64,000 bases of DNA from Phycicoccus sp. HDW14 (lineage in GTDB: Bacteria; Actinomycetota; Actinomycetes; Actinomycetales; Dermatophilaceae): the NCBI RefSeq assembly GCF_011383005.1, contig NZ_CP049935.1, forward strand, positions 1,178,001-1,242,000. The letters run 5' to 3'. Made by a program: the position numbers and the translations under genes. The notes under the pieces were generated by a model, which did not search any database, had not been told where the DNA came from, and saw nothing but the letters and a program-made list of their open reading frames with translations. This document shows, in pieces, positions 33,280 through 44,575 of the stretch. Numbering within the stretch: the stretch's first letter is position 1; every line of letters begins with the position of its first letter.

Positions 33280-33819
33280 ATGCCCGAGCACGAGGACGCC
33301 GTCGACTTCGCGGGCGAGCCCGACGGCTTCGACCGGCTCTGGACCCCCCACCGGATGGTCTACCTGCGCGGCGAGCGGCCCGACCCCGACGCCGGCGAGG
33401 GCTGCCCCTTCTGCGCGGCGCCCGGCAAGTCCGACGAGGAGGGACTGGTCGTTCACCGTGGCGAGCACTGCTACGTCGTGATGAACCTCTTCCCGTACAA
33501 CCCCGGGCACGTCCTCGTCTGCCCGTACCGGCACGTCGCGATGTACGTCGACCTCACCGACGACGAGACCGCCGAGTTCACCGCCCTCACCAAGGCCGCG
33601 CTCCACGCGCTGACGGGGGCCTCGGAGCCGATGGGCTTCAACCTCGGGATGAACCAGGGGTCCGTCGCCGGGGCCGGTGTCGCCGCGCACCTGCACCAGC
33701 ACGTCGTGCCGCGCTGGGGCGGGGACAGCAACTTCCTGCCCATCGTCGCGCGCACCAAGGCGCTGCCGATGCTCCTCGAGGACGTGCGCACCCGGCTCGT
33801 GGAGCACTGGCCGTCCTGA
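33280..33819 (+). CDS. HIT domain protein (Ap4A phosphorylase/hydrolase-like)
   Basis: ATG 33280, 179 residues. N-terminal WTPHRMVYLRGERPD and zinc-type Cys pair GCPFCAAPGKSDEEGL, then VVMNLFPYNPGHVLVCPYRH and the histidine triad GVAAHLHQHVVPRWGG. This matches the actinobacterial HIT proteins linked to pgsA and thrS, which cleave dinucleoside polyphosphates such as Ap4A. Zn-binding Cys residues and the H-x-H-x-H triad are intact. In many actinobacteria the order is thrS-HIT-pgsA; here GNAT, SDR and two minus-strand genes are added in between. Confidence 0.9.
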   Translation: MPEHEDAVDFAGEPDGFDRLWTPHRMVYLRGERPDPDAGEGCPFCAAPGKSDEEGLVVHRGEHCYVVMNLFPYNPGHVLVCPYRHVAMYVDLTDDETAEFTALTKAALHALTGASEPMGFNLGMNQGSVAGAGVAAHLHQHVVPRWGGDSNFLPIVARTKALPMLLEDVRTRLVEHWPS

Positions 33820-33853
33820 GCCCGCCCGGCCAGGCGGGGCAGGCGCTCGGGCG

Positions 33854-35961
33854 TCAGGCGTGGGCGTCGGCCCCGAGGTGCTCGCGGGCCAGCCGGTCCG
33901 GCAGCGTCTCGTAGCCACGCGGCTCGCGGCGGAACACCCCGGTGCCGTGGGCGAGCGACCGCAGGGCGATGGCGTAGTCGAGCAGCTCGAGGCGCGGGAC
34001 GGCCGCGACGAGCACCGAGCGCCCGGGCTCGTCGTCACAGGGCTCGGACCCGACGATCTGCCCGCGCCGGCTGCTGACGTCGGTCATCACGGCGCCGAGG
34101 TGCTCGTCGTCGACGGTGACCGTGACCGTGTCGACGGGCTCGAGGAGGCACAGCGAGGCAGCGGAGGCCAGCTCGCGCAGGGCCAGCCCGGCCGCCGTCT
34201 GGAAGGCCATGTCGGAGGAGTCGACGCTGTGCGCCTTGCCGTCGGTGAGGGTGACCCGCACGTCGGTGACCGGCCAACCGGCGAGCAGGCCCTTGGCGAG
34301 CTGGTGGTGCACGCCCTTCTCGACGCTGCCGATGAACTGGCGCGGCACGGCCCCGCCGACGACCACCTCGGTGAACTCGACGCCCGACCCGCGGGGAGCG
34401 GCTCGAGGACGAGGTGGCACACGGCGTACTGCCCGTGCCCGCCCGACTGCTTGACGTGCCGGCCCTGGGCCTCGGACCGCCCGACGGCCGTCTCCTTGAG
34501 CGCGACCTTGACCGGCACCTGCTCGACGCCGACGTTGAAGCGGTCGCGCAGCCGGTGGAGGACCAGCTCGAGGTGGGCGGGCCCGGTGGTCCACAGGACG
34601 ACCTGGCCCGTCTCGGGGTCGTGCTCGATGCGCAGTGAGGGGTCCTCGGCCGCCAGCTCGCGGAAGGCGACGGGCATCCGGTCCTCGTCGGCGCGGGTCG
34701 AGGCCTGGACGGCGGCGGGCAGCAGCGCCTCGGGCAGCGCCCACGGTGTGACGAGGAGGGGGCGCGCGGGGTCGGAGAGGGTGTCGGACGTCTGCGCCCC
34801 GGCGAGCTTGGTGACGACGACGACCTCGCCGGCCACGGCCGACTCCTTCGGGAGCAGCTCGCCGTCGAACGGTGACGCGATGGCGCCCGGCCGGACGTCG
34901 TCGTCGTGCGCCTCGTGCCCCTCGCCGGTCGGGCCGTCGAGCAGCTCGAGGTGGCCGGACACGTGCACGGGCCGGTCACCGCGCAGGGTGCCGGAGAAGA
35001 CGCGCACGAGGGAGAGGTGGCCGACGTAGGCGTCGGACTCGGTGTGCACGACCTCGGCGACGAGCGGGCCGTCCGGGTCGGCGGTCAGCGCCACGGGCTC
35101 ACCGCCGCCCACCGGCGTGACGGTCGGCAGCGGGTGCTGGCCGGGGTGCGGGAAGGCGGCCTCGACGAGGTGGAGCAGCACCTCGACCCCGGCGCCCGTC
35201 TCGCCGGAGACCGGCAGCACGGGGTGGAAGGTGCCGTGCGCGACGGCCGCGAGCAGGTCGCGCTCGAGGGTCGCGAAGTCGAGGTCCTCCCCGGAGAGGT
35301 AGCGGTCCATCAGCTCGGGGTCCTCGGACTCCTCGATGATCCCCTCGACGAGCCCGGGGCGGCGGGTGTCGAAGACGTCGGCGTGCTCGGCACCGGCCGG
35401 GCGCACCGTGCGCCGGCCGCCCTCGTAGTCGTGGATCTCGCCGAGCAGGAGGTCGGCGATGGAGGTCACCGCCCCCTCCGCGCCGGCCACCGGCACCCCG
35501 AGCGGCTGGATGCCGGCGCCGAAGTGGGCGCGGCAGTCCTCGAGCGTGGCCTCGAAGTCTGCGTCACGGGCGTCGAGCTGGGTGACGACGACGGCCCGGG
35601 GCATCCCGACGACCGCGCACTCGTGCCACAGGGCGCGCGAGCGGGCGTCGGCGCCGTCGGCCGCCGAGACGACGAAGAGGGCGGCGTCCGCAGCGCGCAG
35701 ACCCGCCCTCACCTGCCCGACGAAGTCGGGGTTGCCCGGTGCGTCGAGGAGGGTCAGCACCACCTCCCCGAGCTCGAGTGTCGCGGCGCGCAACCCCGTG
35801 CTCTCCTCGCCCCGAGGTCGCGGCGCCCGCTTCGGCGCGAGGGTCGAGACGACGTGGTCGAAGAGCCGGGAGCTGCCGGCGCCGGCCGGTCCGACGAGGA
35901 CGACGTTGCGCAGCCGGGTGGTGTCGGTGACGGTGGGGGCCGGGGTCGCGGTGCCGCTCAT
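33854..35961 (-). CDS. Elongation factor G-like protein (EF-G2/FusA2), apparent frameshift
   Basis: ATG 35961. The G domain has RLRNVVLVGPAGAGSSRLFD (G1, P-loop slightly degenerate), LTLLDAPGNPDFVGQVRAGL (G3, DAPG), and VVVTQLDARDADFEATL where the usual NKxD is TQLD. Domain II and III follow (RVFSGTLRGDRPVHVSGHLE), then domain IV (VHHQLAKGLLAGWPVTDVRV) and V (VSSRRGQIVGSEP). One base missing in 34393-34396 splits the body from FTEVVVGGAVPRQFIGSVEK. Corrected length is about 702 residues. Actinobacteria encode this second EF-G-like factor (Rv0120c FusA2 in M. tuberculosis) of unclear role; its altered G4 motif suggests weak or changed nucleotide specificity. Confidence 0.83.
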
Positions 35962-36074
35962 GGACCCAATCAACTCCTCCCCGCGGCGTGGCACAAGGGG
36001 AACGCCGGGACCCGCGCGGAGACCTGCGCCACGCCTCCCGGCCGCGGGGCCGTCGCTCGCGCACCGACGGGTGC

Positions 36075-36860
36075 TCAGCCGCCGTGGAGGGCCTGGACCT
36101 GCACGTAGCCGACCGCCTCCGGGAGGGCCAGCCCGTCCCTCGTCGCGGTGGCGGCGAGCACGGCCGCCCGCAGCGCCGCGCGGTAGGGCAGGGAGCCGGT
36201 GCTCACCCGGGCCACGCCGAGCGCGGCGAGCCGCGACAGGGGAAGGGCGGGCGTCGCGAGCACGTTGAGCGGGCGGTCCACGGCGGCCACGTCGCGCTCG
36301 ATCGCCGCCGGGTCGGTGGCCCCCGGGAGGAAGACGCCGTCGGCCCCGGCGTCGGCGTAGCGCCGGAGCCGGTCCACGGCCTCGTCGAGGTCGGTGCCGC
36401 CGAGCCAGAGCACGTCGGTGCGGGCGTTGACGAACACCCCGGGTGCCCGGTCCCGCACGGCCAGCAGGCGCGCGGCGTGCACGGCCGGGTCGACGAGGAC
36501 GCCGGCGGTCGAGTCCTCGAGGTTGACCCCCGCCACCCCGAGCCCGGCGACGAGCTCGGCGACCCGCCCCGGGTCGGTGGAGTAGCCGTCGGCGAGGTCC
36601 ACGGTGACGGGGCACCCGAGGTGCGCGGCGACCAGGTCGCTCGCGAGGGCCACGGTGTGGTCGCGGTCCGAGCCCGTGCCGTCGACGAGACCGTGCGAGG
36701 CCGCCACTCCGAGGCTCGTCGTCCCGACGGCCGCGAACCCCGCGGCCACGAACGCCCGGGCGCTGCCGACGTCCCACGCGTTGGGGAGCACGAGGGGGTC
36801 GCCGGGTCGGTGCAGGTCCGCGAACGTCGTCGGGCCGGCCGGGGTCGGTGCGGTGTCCAT
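36075..36860 (-). CDS. Isocitrate lyase/PEP mutase family protein
   Basis: ATG 36860, 261 residues. It shows PTTFADLHRPGDPLVLPNAW, DVGSARAFVAAGFAAVGTTS, the metal-binding VDLADGYSTDPGRVAELVAG and GVAGVNLEDSTAGVLVD, VFVNARTDVLWLGGTDLDEA, GADGVFLPGATDPAAI. This is a phosphoenolpyruvate mutase/isocitrate lyase superfamily TIM-barrel; the active-site KKCGH-type loop of true isocitrate lyases is absent. The catalysed C-C or C-P bond reaction is not predictable. It is divergent from pgsA by 72 bases. Confidence 0.82.
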   Translation of the reverse strand: MDTAPTPAGPTTFADLHRPGDPLVLPNAWDVGSARAFVAAGFAAVGTTSLGVAASHGLVDGTGSDRDHTVALASDLVAAHLGCPVTVDLADGYSTDPGRVAELVAGLGVAGVNLEDSTAGVLVDPAVHAARLLAVRDRAPGVFVNARTDVLWLGGTDLDEAVDRLRRYADAGADGVFLPGATDPAAIERDVAAVDRPLNVLATPALPLSRLAALGVARVSTGSLPYRAALRAAVLAATATRDGLALPEAVGYVQVQALHGG

Positions 36861-36932
36861 CGGCCCATCGTGCCGCCCTCGTGTCGCCTCGTGGACGGCA
36901 CTCCGCGGCGGTCCCACTACGCTGGCCGGACC

Positions 36933-37547
36933 ATGCTCAACCGCTACGCGCGCGCGTTCTTCACCAAGATCCTCACGCCGGTGGCCGCCCTGCTCATCCG
37001 CCTCGGCATCAGCCCCGACGTCGTGACGGTCATCGGCACGCTCGGCGTGTGCTTCGGCGCCCTCGCGTTCTACCCGCGGGGGCAGTTCCTCGTCGGCACC
37101 CTCGTCGTCACCGCGTTCGTCTTCTCCGACACCGTGGACGGGATCATGGCCCGGCGGATCGGGCGCACCGGCACGTGGGGCGCCTACCTCGACTCCACGC
37201 TCGACCGGGTGGGCGACGCGGCCGTCTTCGGTGGGCTGGTGCTCTGGTACGCCGGCAACGGGGGCAACGCCTACATGGCCGCCCTCGCGCTGGCCTGCCT
37301 CATCCTCGGCAGCGTCGTCTCCTACGCCAAGGCGCGCGCCGAGGGCCTCGGGATGACGGCGAACGTCGGCATCGCCGAGCGCGCCGACCGGCTGGTCGCC
37401 GTGCTCGTCGCCACGGGCCTCACCGGCCTCTTCGACATCCCGACGATCTTCCTCGGCGTGGTCCTGGCCCTGCTCGCGCTGGCCAGCCTCGTCACCGTCG
37501 TCCAGCGGATCCTCGAGGTCCGCCGGCAGGCCCTGGGCGTGGCGTGA
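36933..37547 (+). CDS. pgsA: Phosphatidylinositol phosphate synthase-type CDP-alcohol phosphatidyltransferase
   Basis: ATG 36933, 204 residues, six hydrophobic segments. The CDP-alcohol motif is complete: SDTVDGIMARRIGRTG and AYLDSTLDRVGDAAVFGG (D-x2-DG-x2-AR-x8-G-x3-D-x3-D). The conserved neighbours (PIM acyltransferase, PimA) identify it as the inositol-phosphate enzyme that starts phosphatidylinositol synthesis in actinobacteria and not phosphatidylglycerophosphate synthase. It overlaps the acyltransferase gene by four bases. No frameshift. Confidence 0.9.
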   Translation: MLNRYARAFFTKILTPVAALLIRLGISPDVVTVIGTLGVCFGALAFYPRGQFLVGTLVVTAFVFSDTVDGIMARRIGRTGTWGAYLDSTLDRVGDAAVFGGLVLWYAGNGGNAYMAALALACLILGSVVSYAKARAEGLGMTANVGIAERADRLVAVLVATGLTGLFDIPTIFLGVVLALLALASLVTVVQRILEVRRQALGVA

Positions 37548-38484
37548 GGAGGGCCCTCGGCTCGGTCACCGACGCGGCGACCCTCGCCGGCCACCGCCTC
37601 GGCTGGGCGGCCGTGCGGCGGATGCCCGAGCGCCTCGCCTACCGCGCGTTCGACGCCGTCGCCGACCTCACCGTGGCCCGCGGGGGAGCCGCCCGGCTGC
37701 GCGCCAACTACGCCCGGGTCCGCCCCGAGCTCGACGACGCGGCGCTCGACGCCCTCGTCCGCGCGGGATGCGCTCCTACCTGCGGTACTACTGCGAGGCC
37801 TTCCGGCTCCCGGTCCTCGGCCCCGACGAGCTCGCCGCGCGCGTGCGGGTCGAGGGCGACGGCCCGGTGCGCGAGGTGCTCGCGGCCGACGGCTCGGTCG
37901 TCTGCTTCCTCGGCCACCTCGGCAACTGGGACCTCGCCGGCGCCTGGGGCACCGTGCACCTCGGCCCGGTGACCACCGTCGCCGAGCGGCTCGAGCCCGA
38001 GGAGGTCTTCCGCGAGTTCCTCGAGTTCCGCGAGGGCCTCGGCATGACGATCCTGCCGCTCACCGGCGGCCCCGACGTCTTCCCGGCGCTGCGCGAGGCG
38101 GCCCGCCGGCGCGGGCTCATCCCGCTGCTCGCCGACCGCGACCTGACGCACCGCGGGGTCACCGTCGACTTCTGCGGGCTCCCCGCGCGGATGGCCCCCG
38201 GCCCCGCCGCCCTGGCCCTCGCCGAGCGCCGGCCGCTGCACCCCGTGTCGATCCGGCACGAGCGGCGGGGGAGTGGCTGGGGCATCGTCATCACCTTCCA
38301 CCCGGCCGTGCCCGTGCCGACCACCGGGGCGACCCGCGAGAAGGTCGTCGCGATGACCCAGTCCTGCGCCGACGTGCTGGGGACGGCGGTGCGCGAGCAC
38401 ACGTCCGACTGGCACATGCTCCAGCGCGTCTTCGTCGAGGACCTCGACCCCGAGCGCCTGGCCCGGGCGGGGGCGGCCCGATGA
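37544..38484 (+). CDS. Phosphatidylinositol mannoside acyltransferase, apparent frameshift
   Basis: GTG 37544 overlaps the pgsA stop. The first part is RRALGSVTDAATLAGHRLGW and ARLRANYARVRPELDDAALD; one G missing in 37765-37767 shifts into MRSYLRYYCEAFRLPVLGPD. The LpxL/HtrB-type acyltransferase motifs follow: VVCFLGHLGNWDLAGAWGTV (HLGNWD), FLEFREGLGMTILPLTGG and RRGLIPLLADRDLTHRGVTV. Corrected length is 313 residues. It transfers a fatty acyl chain onto the mannose of PIM1/PIM2. Position between pgsA and pimA is the same as in mycobacteria. Confidence 0.88.
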
Positions 38485-39671
38485 GGATCGGCATCGTCTG
38501 CCCCTACTCGTGGGACGTGCCCGGTGGGGTGCAGTTCCACGTCCGCGACCTCGCGGAGGTCTTCATCGCCCAGGGCCACGAGGTGTCGGTGCTCGCCCCC
38601 GCCGACGACGACACCGAGCTGCCGCCCTACCTCGTGGGCTGCGGGCGGGCGGTCCCGGTGCGCTACAACGGGTCGGTCGCCCGGCTGACCTTCGGCCCGG
38701 TCACCTCGGCCCGGGTCACCCGGTGGCTCGAGCAGGGCGACTTCGACGTCGTGCACCTCCACGAGCCGGTCACGCCGTCGGTGTCGCTCATGGCCCTCTG
38801 GGCGGCCGAGGAGCCGGTCGTCGCCACCTTCCACACCGCCACGGTGCGCTCGCGCGCGATGCACGCCGCGAACCCGCTGCTGCGCCCCTCGCTCGAGAAG
38901 ATCCGGGCGCGGATCGCGGTGTCCGAGGACGCCGCCCGCACGGTGCGCCGGCACCTCGGCGGCGAGACCTACATCATCCCCAACGGCGTGCACGTCGACC
39001 GGTTCGCCGCCGCGACCCGCCGCGAGGAGTGGACCGGACGCCCCGGCGCGCCGACGCTGGCGTTCCTCGGTCGGGTCGACGAGCCGCGCAAGGGCCTCGA
39101 CGTCGCGCTGCGGGCGCTGCCGGCCGTCCTCGACGCACACCCCGGCACGCGGCTGCTCGTTGCCGGCCCCGGTGACGCCTCCGACCTGCTGCGCGACGCC
39201 GACCCGCGGGCGGTCGCGGCCACGGTCGTCCTCGGGGCGGTCTCCGACGACGACAAGGCGAGCCTGCTCGGGTCGGTCGACGCCTACGTCGCCCCGCACC
39301 TCGGGGGCGAGAGCTTCGGCATCGTCCTCGTCGAGGCGATGGCGGCCGGCGCGCCCGTCGTGGCCTCCGACCTCTCGGCCTTCCTCGCGGTGCTCGACGA
39401 GGGCCGCACCGGGGCCACCTTCGCGACCGGGTCGGCACCGGCCCTGGCCGCCACCCTCGTCGGCCTGCTCGCCGACCCCGACCGCCGGGCCGAGCTGCGG
39501 CTGGCCGGGCGCGCGCGGGCCCGCACCTTCGACTGGTCGCGGGTGTCCGACCAGGTGATGGCCGTGTACGAGACCGTGCTCGAGGGGGCCCACGCCGACC
39601 TCGCCGACCAAGCGCCGCGCGGCCTCTGGAGCCGGCTGGTCCGCAGCGTGCCGGGGAGCGGGACCCCGTGA
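38481..39671 (+). CDS. pimA: Phosphatidylinositol alpha-mannosyltransferase (PimA)
   Basis: ATG 38481, 396 residues, GT4 glycosyltransferase. N-terminal [20 protein letters not shown] is the PimA signature ([10 protein letters not shown]). [60 protein letters not shown] and [20 protein letters not shown] with the EX7E nucleotide-sugar motif follow. It transfers the first mannose from GDP-mannose to phosphatidylinositol at the inner membrane face. It overlaps both neighbours by four bases, so the whole pgsA-to-pdxS run is likely one transcript. Confidence 0.92.
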   Translation: MRIGIVCPYSWDVPGGVQFHVRDLAEVFIAQGHEVSVLAPADDDTELPPYLVGCGRAVPVRYNGSVARLTFGPVTSARVTRWLEQGDFDVVHLHEPVTPSVSLMALWAAEEPVVATFHTATVRSRAMHAANPLLRPSLEKIRARIAVSEDAARTVRRHLGGETYIIPNGVHVDRFAAATRREEWTGRPGAPTLAFLGRVDEPRKGLDVALRALPAVLDAHPGTRLLVAGPGDASDLLRDADPRAVAATVVLGAVSDDDKASLLGSVDAYVAPHLGGESFGIVLVEAMAAGAPVVASDLSAFLAVLDEGRTGATFATGSAPALAATLVGLLADPDRRAELRLAGRARARTFDWSRVSDQVMAVYETVLEGAHADLADQAPRGLWSRLVRSVPGSGTP

Positions 39672-40266
39672 GCGCCACCGGGGTCGACGTCCTCCAGGTG
39701 ACGACCTTCGTGGTCATCCTGCTCATCGGCGTCGCGTGGTACCTCTCGTACGCCGCCGCCCGGCTCGACCGTCTGCACGCCAAGGTGGAGGGCGCGATGT
39801 CGGCGCTCGACGCCCAGCTCGTGCGGCGCGCCGAGGCCACCCTCGAGCTGGCCAACAGCGGGAGCCTCGACCCCGCCACCGCCCTCCTGCTCGCCGACGC
39901 GGCCACCGACTCCATCGAGCGCACCACCGAGCACCCGCTCGACGAGGACCTCCTCGACGGCCAGCACTTCGGGGGCCGCGAGGAGGTCGAGACCACCCTC
40001 ACCGAGGTGCTCACGGTCACCCTCACCGAGGAGGTCGTCGGCGGACTGCGCACCGAGGACGACGAGCTCGTGGCCGAGTCCCTCGAGCGGATCTCCGCGA
40101 GCGCCCTGCGGGTGCGGATGGCCCGCCGCTTCCACAACGACGCCGTCCGCGAGGTCCGTCGGGTGCGGCGCAAGCGGGTCGTGCGGTGGTTCCGGCTGGC
40201 CGGCCGCGCGGCGCTGCCCGAGCGGGTCGAGTTCGACGACGAGGTCCCACCCCGCTCACCCGCTGA
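39668..40266 (+). CDS. Membrane-anchored hypothetical protein, LemA-like topology
   Basis: GTG 39668. One N-terminal TM segment ([20 protein letters not shown]), then a cytoplasmic helical region with [20 protein letters not shown] and [20 protein letters not shown]. The layout resembles LemA-like and NUDIX-linked actinobacterial hypothetical proteins. As read, the frame has no stop and runs straight into pdxS. If one C is missing in the run 40250-40253, a TGA at 40264-40266 closes the protein after about 199 residues, which I think is the true end. Role unknown; it is co-transcribed with PIM genes. Confidence 0.7.
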
Positions 40267-40318
40267 CCCGGCGGACCGCCGTCCTCCGCACCCCCGCCGC
40301 GGACCTATGATCTGCGGC

Positions 40319-41221
<903 letters not shown>

Positions 41222-41231
41222 CGGCCGGCGC

Positions 41232-41519
41232 TCAGGGGTGGCTCGGCGCCGGGGGAGCGCCGGGCACCTCGAGCGCCACGTCGTCGACGTAGCAGTAGAA
41301 CCACTCCTCGCCCGGCTCGAACGAGCGGATGACGGGGTGGCCGCTCGCGTGGGCGTGAGCCGTCGCGTGCCGCCCGGGTGAGGAGTCGCAGCACCCGACG
41401 TGCCCGCACTCCTGGCACAGGCGCAGGTGCACCCACGAGCCGCCCGTGGCCAGGCACTCCTCGCAGCCGTCGGCGCCGGGGGTCGGGGGCGTGGTGTCGG
41501 TGAGGTGGGTGCAGGTCAT
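41232..41519 (-). CDS. UBP-type zinc finger protein
   Basis: ATG 41519, 95 residues. The zinc-binding pattern C-x2-H, C-x2-C, C-x2-C, H is complete: CTHLTDTTPPTPGADGCEEC, then LRLCQECGHVGCCDSSPGRH, HAHASGHPVIRSFEPGEEWF. The UBP (ZnF-UBP) family is common as a small stand-alone protein in actinobacteria, often beside MFS transporters or redox genes; its partner is unknown. The ATG overlaps a TGA in the other frame. In the present sequence the MFS frame runs directly into it without stop. Confidence 0.88.
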   Translation of the reverse strand: MTCTHLTDTTPPTPGADGCEECLATGGSWVHLRLCQECGHVGCCDSSPGRHATAHAHASGHPVIRSFEPGEEWFYCYVDDVALEVPGAPPAPSHP

Positions 41520-43063
41520 CCGGTCCTCCAGGGTGGTCGTGACGAGCGGGACGGGGTCGCAGTCGGGGCGCCCGTCGGCGGTGACGCGGGTGGCCAGCGG
41601 CGGTGCGGCGAGGCCGGCGCAGAACTGCAGCTGCCGTTCGCCCGGGGCCTCGGTGAGCACGTCGTCCCGCACGGTGACGGCGGCCAGCACGCCGCCGAGC
41701 GCGAGGGCGGCCGCACTGACCCACAGGGCGGTCGCGAAGCCCGCGTCGAAGGCGACCGGGTCGTCGTACGCCCTCCCGGTGAGCCCGGAGACGGCCGGGA
41801 CGACAGCGACGGCGAGCAGCCCGGCGGTCCGGGCGACCGCGTTGTTGACCCCGGAGGCCATCCCCGCGTGCTCGGGCGGAGCCGCAGCCAGGGCGGTCGC
41901 CGTCAGCGGCGAGACCATCGTCACCAGCCCGAGGCCGAGGACGACGACGGCCGGCAGGACGTCGAGGAGGTAGGACGCCCCCGGGCCCAGCCGCAGCATG
42001 AGCAGGATCCCGGCGGCGCACACGACCGGCCCGACGGCCATCTGGCGGCGGGGTCCCAGCCGGGCGGCGAGCGCTCCGGAGCGCGACGAGAGCAGCAGCA
42101 TGACGACGGTGACGGGCAGCAGGGCGGTGCCCGAGGCGATCGGCGAGAAGCCGCAGACGACCTGCAGCTGCACGACGAGGAGCAGGAAGACCGCCCCGAG
42201 GCCGCCGTAGACGACGAAGGTCACGAGGTTCGCGGCCCGGAACTGCGCGCCACGGAAGGCGTCGAGGGGGAGCATCGGGGCGGCGACCCGGCGCTCGACG
42301 AGGACGAAGGCCGCGGCGGCGGCGAGCCCGAGCGAGGCCGCCCCGAGGACGGTCGGGTCGGCACCGGACTCGCCGGCCGAGATGAGCGCGTAGGTCGCCC
42401 CGCCGAGGGCCAGGGCGCCGAGCGCGGCGCCCGCGAGGTCGACGGGGCCGTCGGCCCCGGGGTCACGGCTCTCGGGGACGTGCCGCAGCGCGAGGACGAC
42501 GACGAGGGCGGCGAGCGGCACGTTGACGAGGAAGACCCAGCGCCACGAGAAGCTCTGGACGAGCCAGCCGCCGAGGAAGGGCCCGATCGCGGTGGCGACC
42601 CCGCCCAGCCCGGACCACGCGCCGATCGCCCGGCCGCGGTCCTCGGCCGCGATGCTGGCCTGGATCATCGCGAGGCTGCCCGGGGTGAGGAGGGCCGCGC
42701 CGACCCCCTGGAGCGCCCGGGCGGCCACGAGGAACCCGGCGTCCGGGGCCGCTCCGCACAGCAGGGAGGCGACGGCGAACCAGACGACCCCGACGACGAA
42801 GACCCGGCGCCGCCCGAACCGGTCGCCGAGCACCCCGCCGAGGAGGATGAAGGCCGCCAGGGTCAGGGCGTAGGCCGAGACCGTCCACTGGAGGGTCGCG
42901 AAGTCGGCGTCGAGGGAGGTCCCGATGGCCGGCAGCGCGACGTTGACGACGGTGGCGTCGATGCCGGCGAGGGCCGACCCGAGGATGGAGGCCACGAGCA
43001 GCCAGCGACCCCCGGGCGAGCCGAGCGGCAGCCCGCTCGTGGCGGTGGGGTCCGGACGCTCAT
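41520..43063 (-). CDS. MFS transporter, DHA2 (EmrB/QacA-like, 14 TM), apparent frameshift
   Basis: ATG 43063 lies in the TGATG overlap with the kynureninase stop. One base added in 43047-43050 brings MSVRT into the body frame TATSGLPLGSPGGRWLLVAS. The DHA2 pattern is clear: ALAGIDATVVNVALPAIGTS, LGDRFGRRRVFVVGVVWFAV, RALQGVGAALLTPGSLAMIQ, GRAIGAWSGLGGVATAIGP (motif C), then later TM pairs. It is a proton-coupled drug/metabolite exporter, substrate unknown. Its end is unclear: the frame continues into the zinc-finger gene with no stop, either a fusion or another frameshift near the 3' end. It follows kynureninase in one transcript. Confidence 0.83.
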
Positions 43064-44301
43064 CAGGTGACGGTGGCCCGCGCGGCGTGCTCGGGGTGCT
43101 CGTGCTCGGCGCCGTCGAGGACGGCCCGCAGCTGCTCGGCCGCGCGCAGGACGTCGGCGTGGGTGAGGTACATCGGGGAGAACCCGAGCCGCACGATGTC
43201 GGGCTCGCGGAAGTCGCCGACGACGCCGCGCGCGATGAGGGCCTGGACCACGCCGTAGGCGCCGGGGTGGCGCACCGACACCTGCGAGCCGCGGCGGGCG
43301 GGGTCACGGGGCGTGGCGACCTCGACCTCGGGGACCAGCGCGTCGAGGCACTCGAGGAAGAACCCGGTGAGCGACAGCGAGCGGGTGCGCAGGTCGGCGA
43401 CCGACTCCCCGTCGTACGCGTGCAGCGCCGCCTCGAGGGCGAGCATCGAGAGCAGGGGCGGGGTGCCGACCCGTCCGCGGGCGATGCCGGGAGCGGGCGC
43501 GAAGTCGGGGGCCATCGCGAAGGGCGTGGCGTGCCCGTTCCATCCCGACAGCGGCTGGTCGAACGCGTCCTGGTGGCGCCGGGCGACGTAGAGGAACGCC
43601 GGCGCGCCGGGTCCGCCGTTGAGGTACTTGTAGCCGCAGCCGACGGCGAGGTCGGCGCCGTGCTCGTCGAGGCCGACCTCGAGGACACCGGCCGAGTGGC
43701 AGAGGTCCCAGCAGGCCAGTGCGCCGACGTCGTGGGCGGCGCGGGTGATGCCGGCGAGGTCCCACAGCTCGCCCGTGCGGTAGTCGACCGAGCTGTACGA
43801 GGCGAGGGCGGCGTCCTCGCCCAGCGCGGCGATGCGGGCCGGGGCGTCGGCCGGCGCCACGAGCTCGACGACGAGGCCGGCGTCGCGGGCCGCCGCCTGC
43901 GTGACGTAGAGGTCGGTGGGGAAGGAGGCGGGGTCGGTGAGCACGACGCGGCGCCCCGGGCGCATCCGGGCGGCGGCGACGATCGCCTTGTAGAGGTTGA
44001 CGGTCGTGGAGTCGGTGCAGACGACCTGCCCCTCGGCCGCGCCGACGAGGGCCCCGATGCGGTCGCCGACGCGGGTCGGGGCACCCCACCAGTCGGACTC
44101 GTTCCAGCTGGCGATCAGCCGGCTGCCCCACTGGCGGTGCACGACGTCGGCGACGGCCTCGGCGACACCGGCGGGCAGTGCGCCGAGGGAGTTGCCGTCG
44201 AGGTAGACCACGCCGGCCGGGAGGCGGAAGCGGCCGCGCAGGTCGGTGCCGGCGTGCTGGGTGTCGAGGGCGCGGGCGCGGTCGGTCAGCGGTGACGACA
44301 T
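43063..44301 (-). CDS. kynU: Kynureninase
   Basis: ATG 44301, 412 residues. Signatures: [45 protein letters not shown]-type [20 protein letters not shown], the PLP Asp region [20 protein letters not shown], the PLP lysine in [20 protein letters not shown] and [20 protein letters not shown] near the end. It splits L-kynurenine or 3-hydroxykynurenine to anthranilate or its hydroxy form and alanine. No other kynurenine-pathway gene is in the window. The 3' neighbours are an exporter and a zinc finger. A block of 21-base repeats with a hairpin lies upstream. Confidence 0.94.
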   Translation of the reverse strand: MSSPLTDRARALDTQHAGTDLRGRFRLPAGVVYLDGNSLGALPAGVAEAVADVVHRQWGSRLIASWNESDWWGAPTRVGDRIGALVGAAEGQVVCTDSTTVNLYKAIVAAARMRPGRRVVLTDPASFPTDLYVTQAAARDAGLVVELVAPADAPARIAALGEDAALASYSSVDYRTGELWDLAGITRAAHDVGALACWDLCHSAGVLEVGLDEHGADLAVGCGYKYLNGGPGAPAFLYVARRHQDAFDQPLSGWNGHATPFAMAPDFAPAPGIARGRVGTPPLLSMLALEAALHAYDGESVADLRTRSLSLTGFFLECLDALVPEVEVATPRDPARRGSQVSVRHPGAYGVVQALIARGVVGDFREPDIVRLGFSPMYLTHADVLRAAEQLRAVLDGAEHEHPEHAARATVT

Positions 44302-44412
44302 GGGTCGACGCTAGCGCTCGACCCGAGCGGGAGTGACGATCCGCGCGCGCCCGGGTGACTCCCGGGGCGCCGGGGGGCACGTGTGTCCTTCCCGGATCCA
44401 GTCGCGGCGTCA

Positions 44413-44487
44413 GGTATCCCTGTCGTTTCGACCGGTATCCCTGTCGTCGCGACCGGTATCCCTGTCGTCGGGGGAGGGATACCGGTC
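44413..44487. repeat. Tandem 21-base repeats ending in a perfect hairpin, upstream of kynU
   Basis: GGTATCCCTGTCGT followed by a variable 7-mer is repeated at 44413, 44434 and 44455 at exact 21-base spacing. GACCGGTATCCCT at 44451-44463 pairs perfectly with its complement at 44475-44487. So one 13-base word occurs three times in one direction (first copy partial) and once inverted, 112-186 bases upstream of the kynU ATG. It may be an operator array or the terminator of the preceding GNAT gene. Confidence 0.75.
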
Positions 44488-44575
44488 GGAGCGACTGGAC
44501 TTCGGGAGCACCATGGTGGGTTCCCGGCTCTCAGGTCGCGGCTGACAGGTGGGGCCCGCCGGGCCGGCCGCGCGG

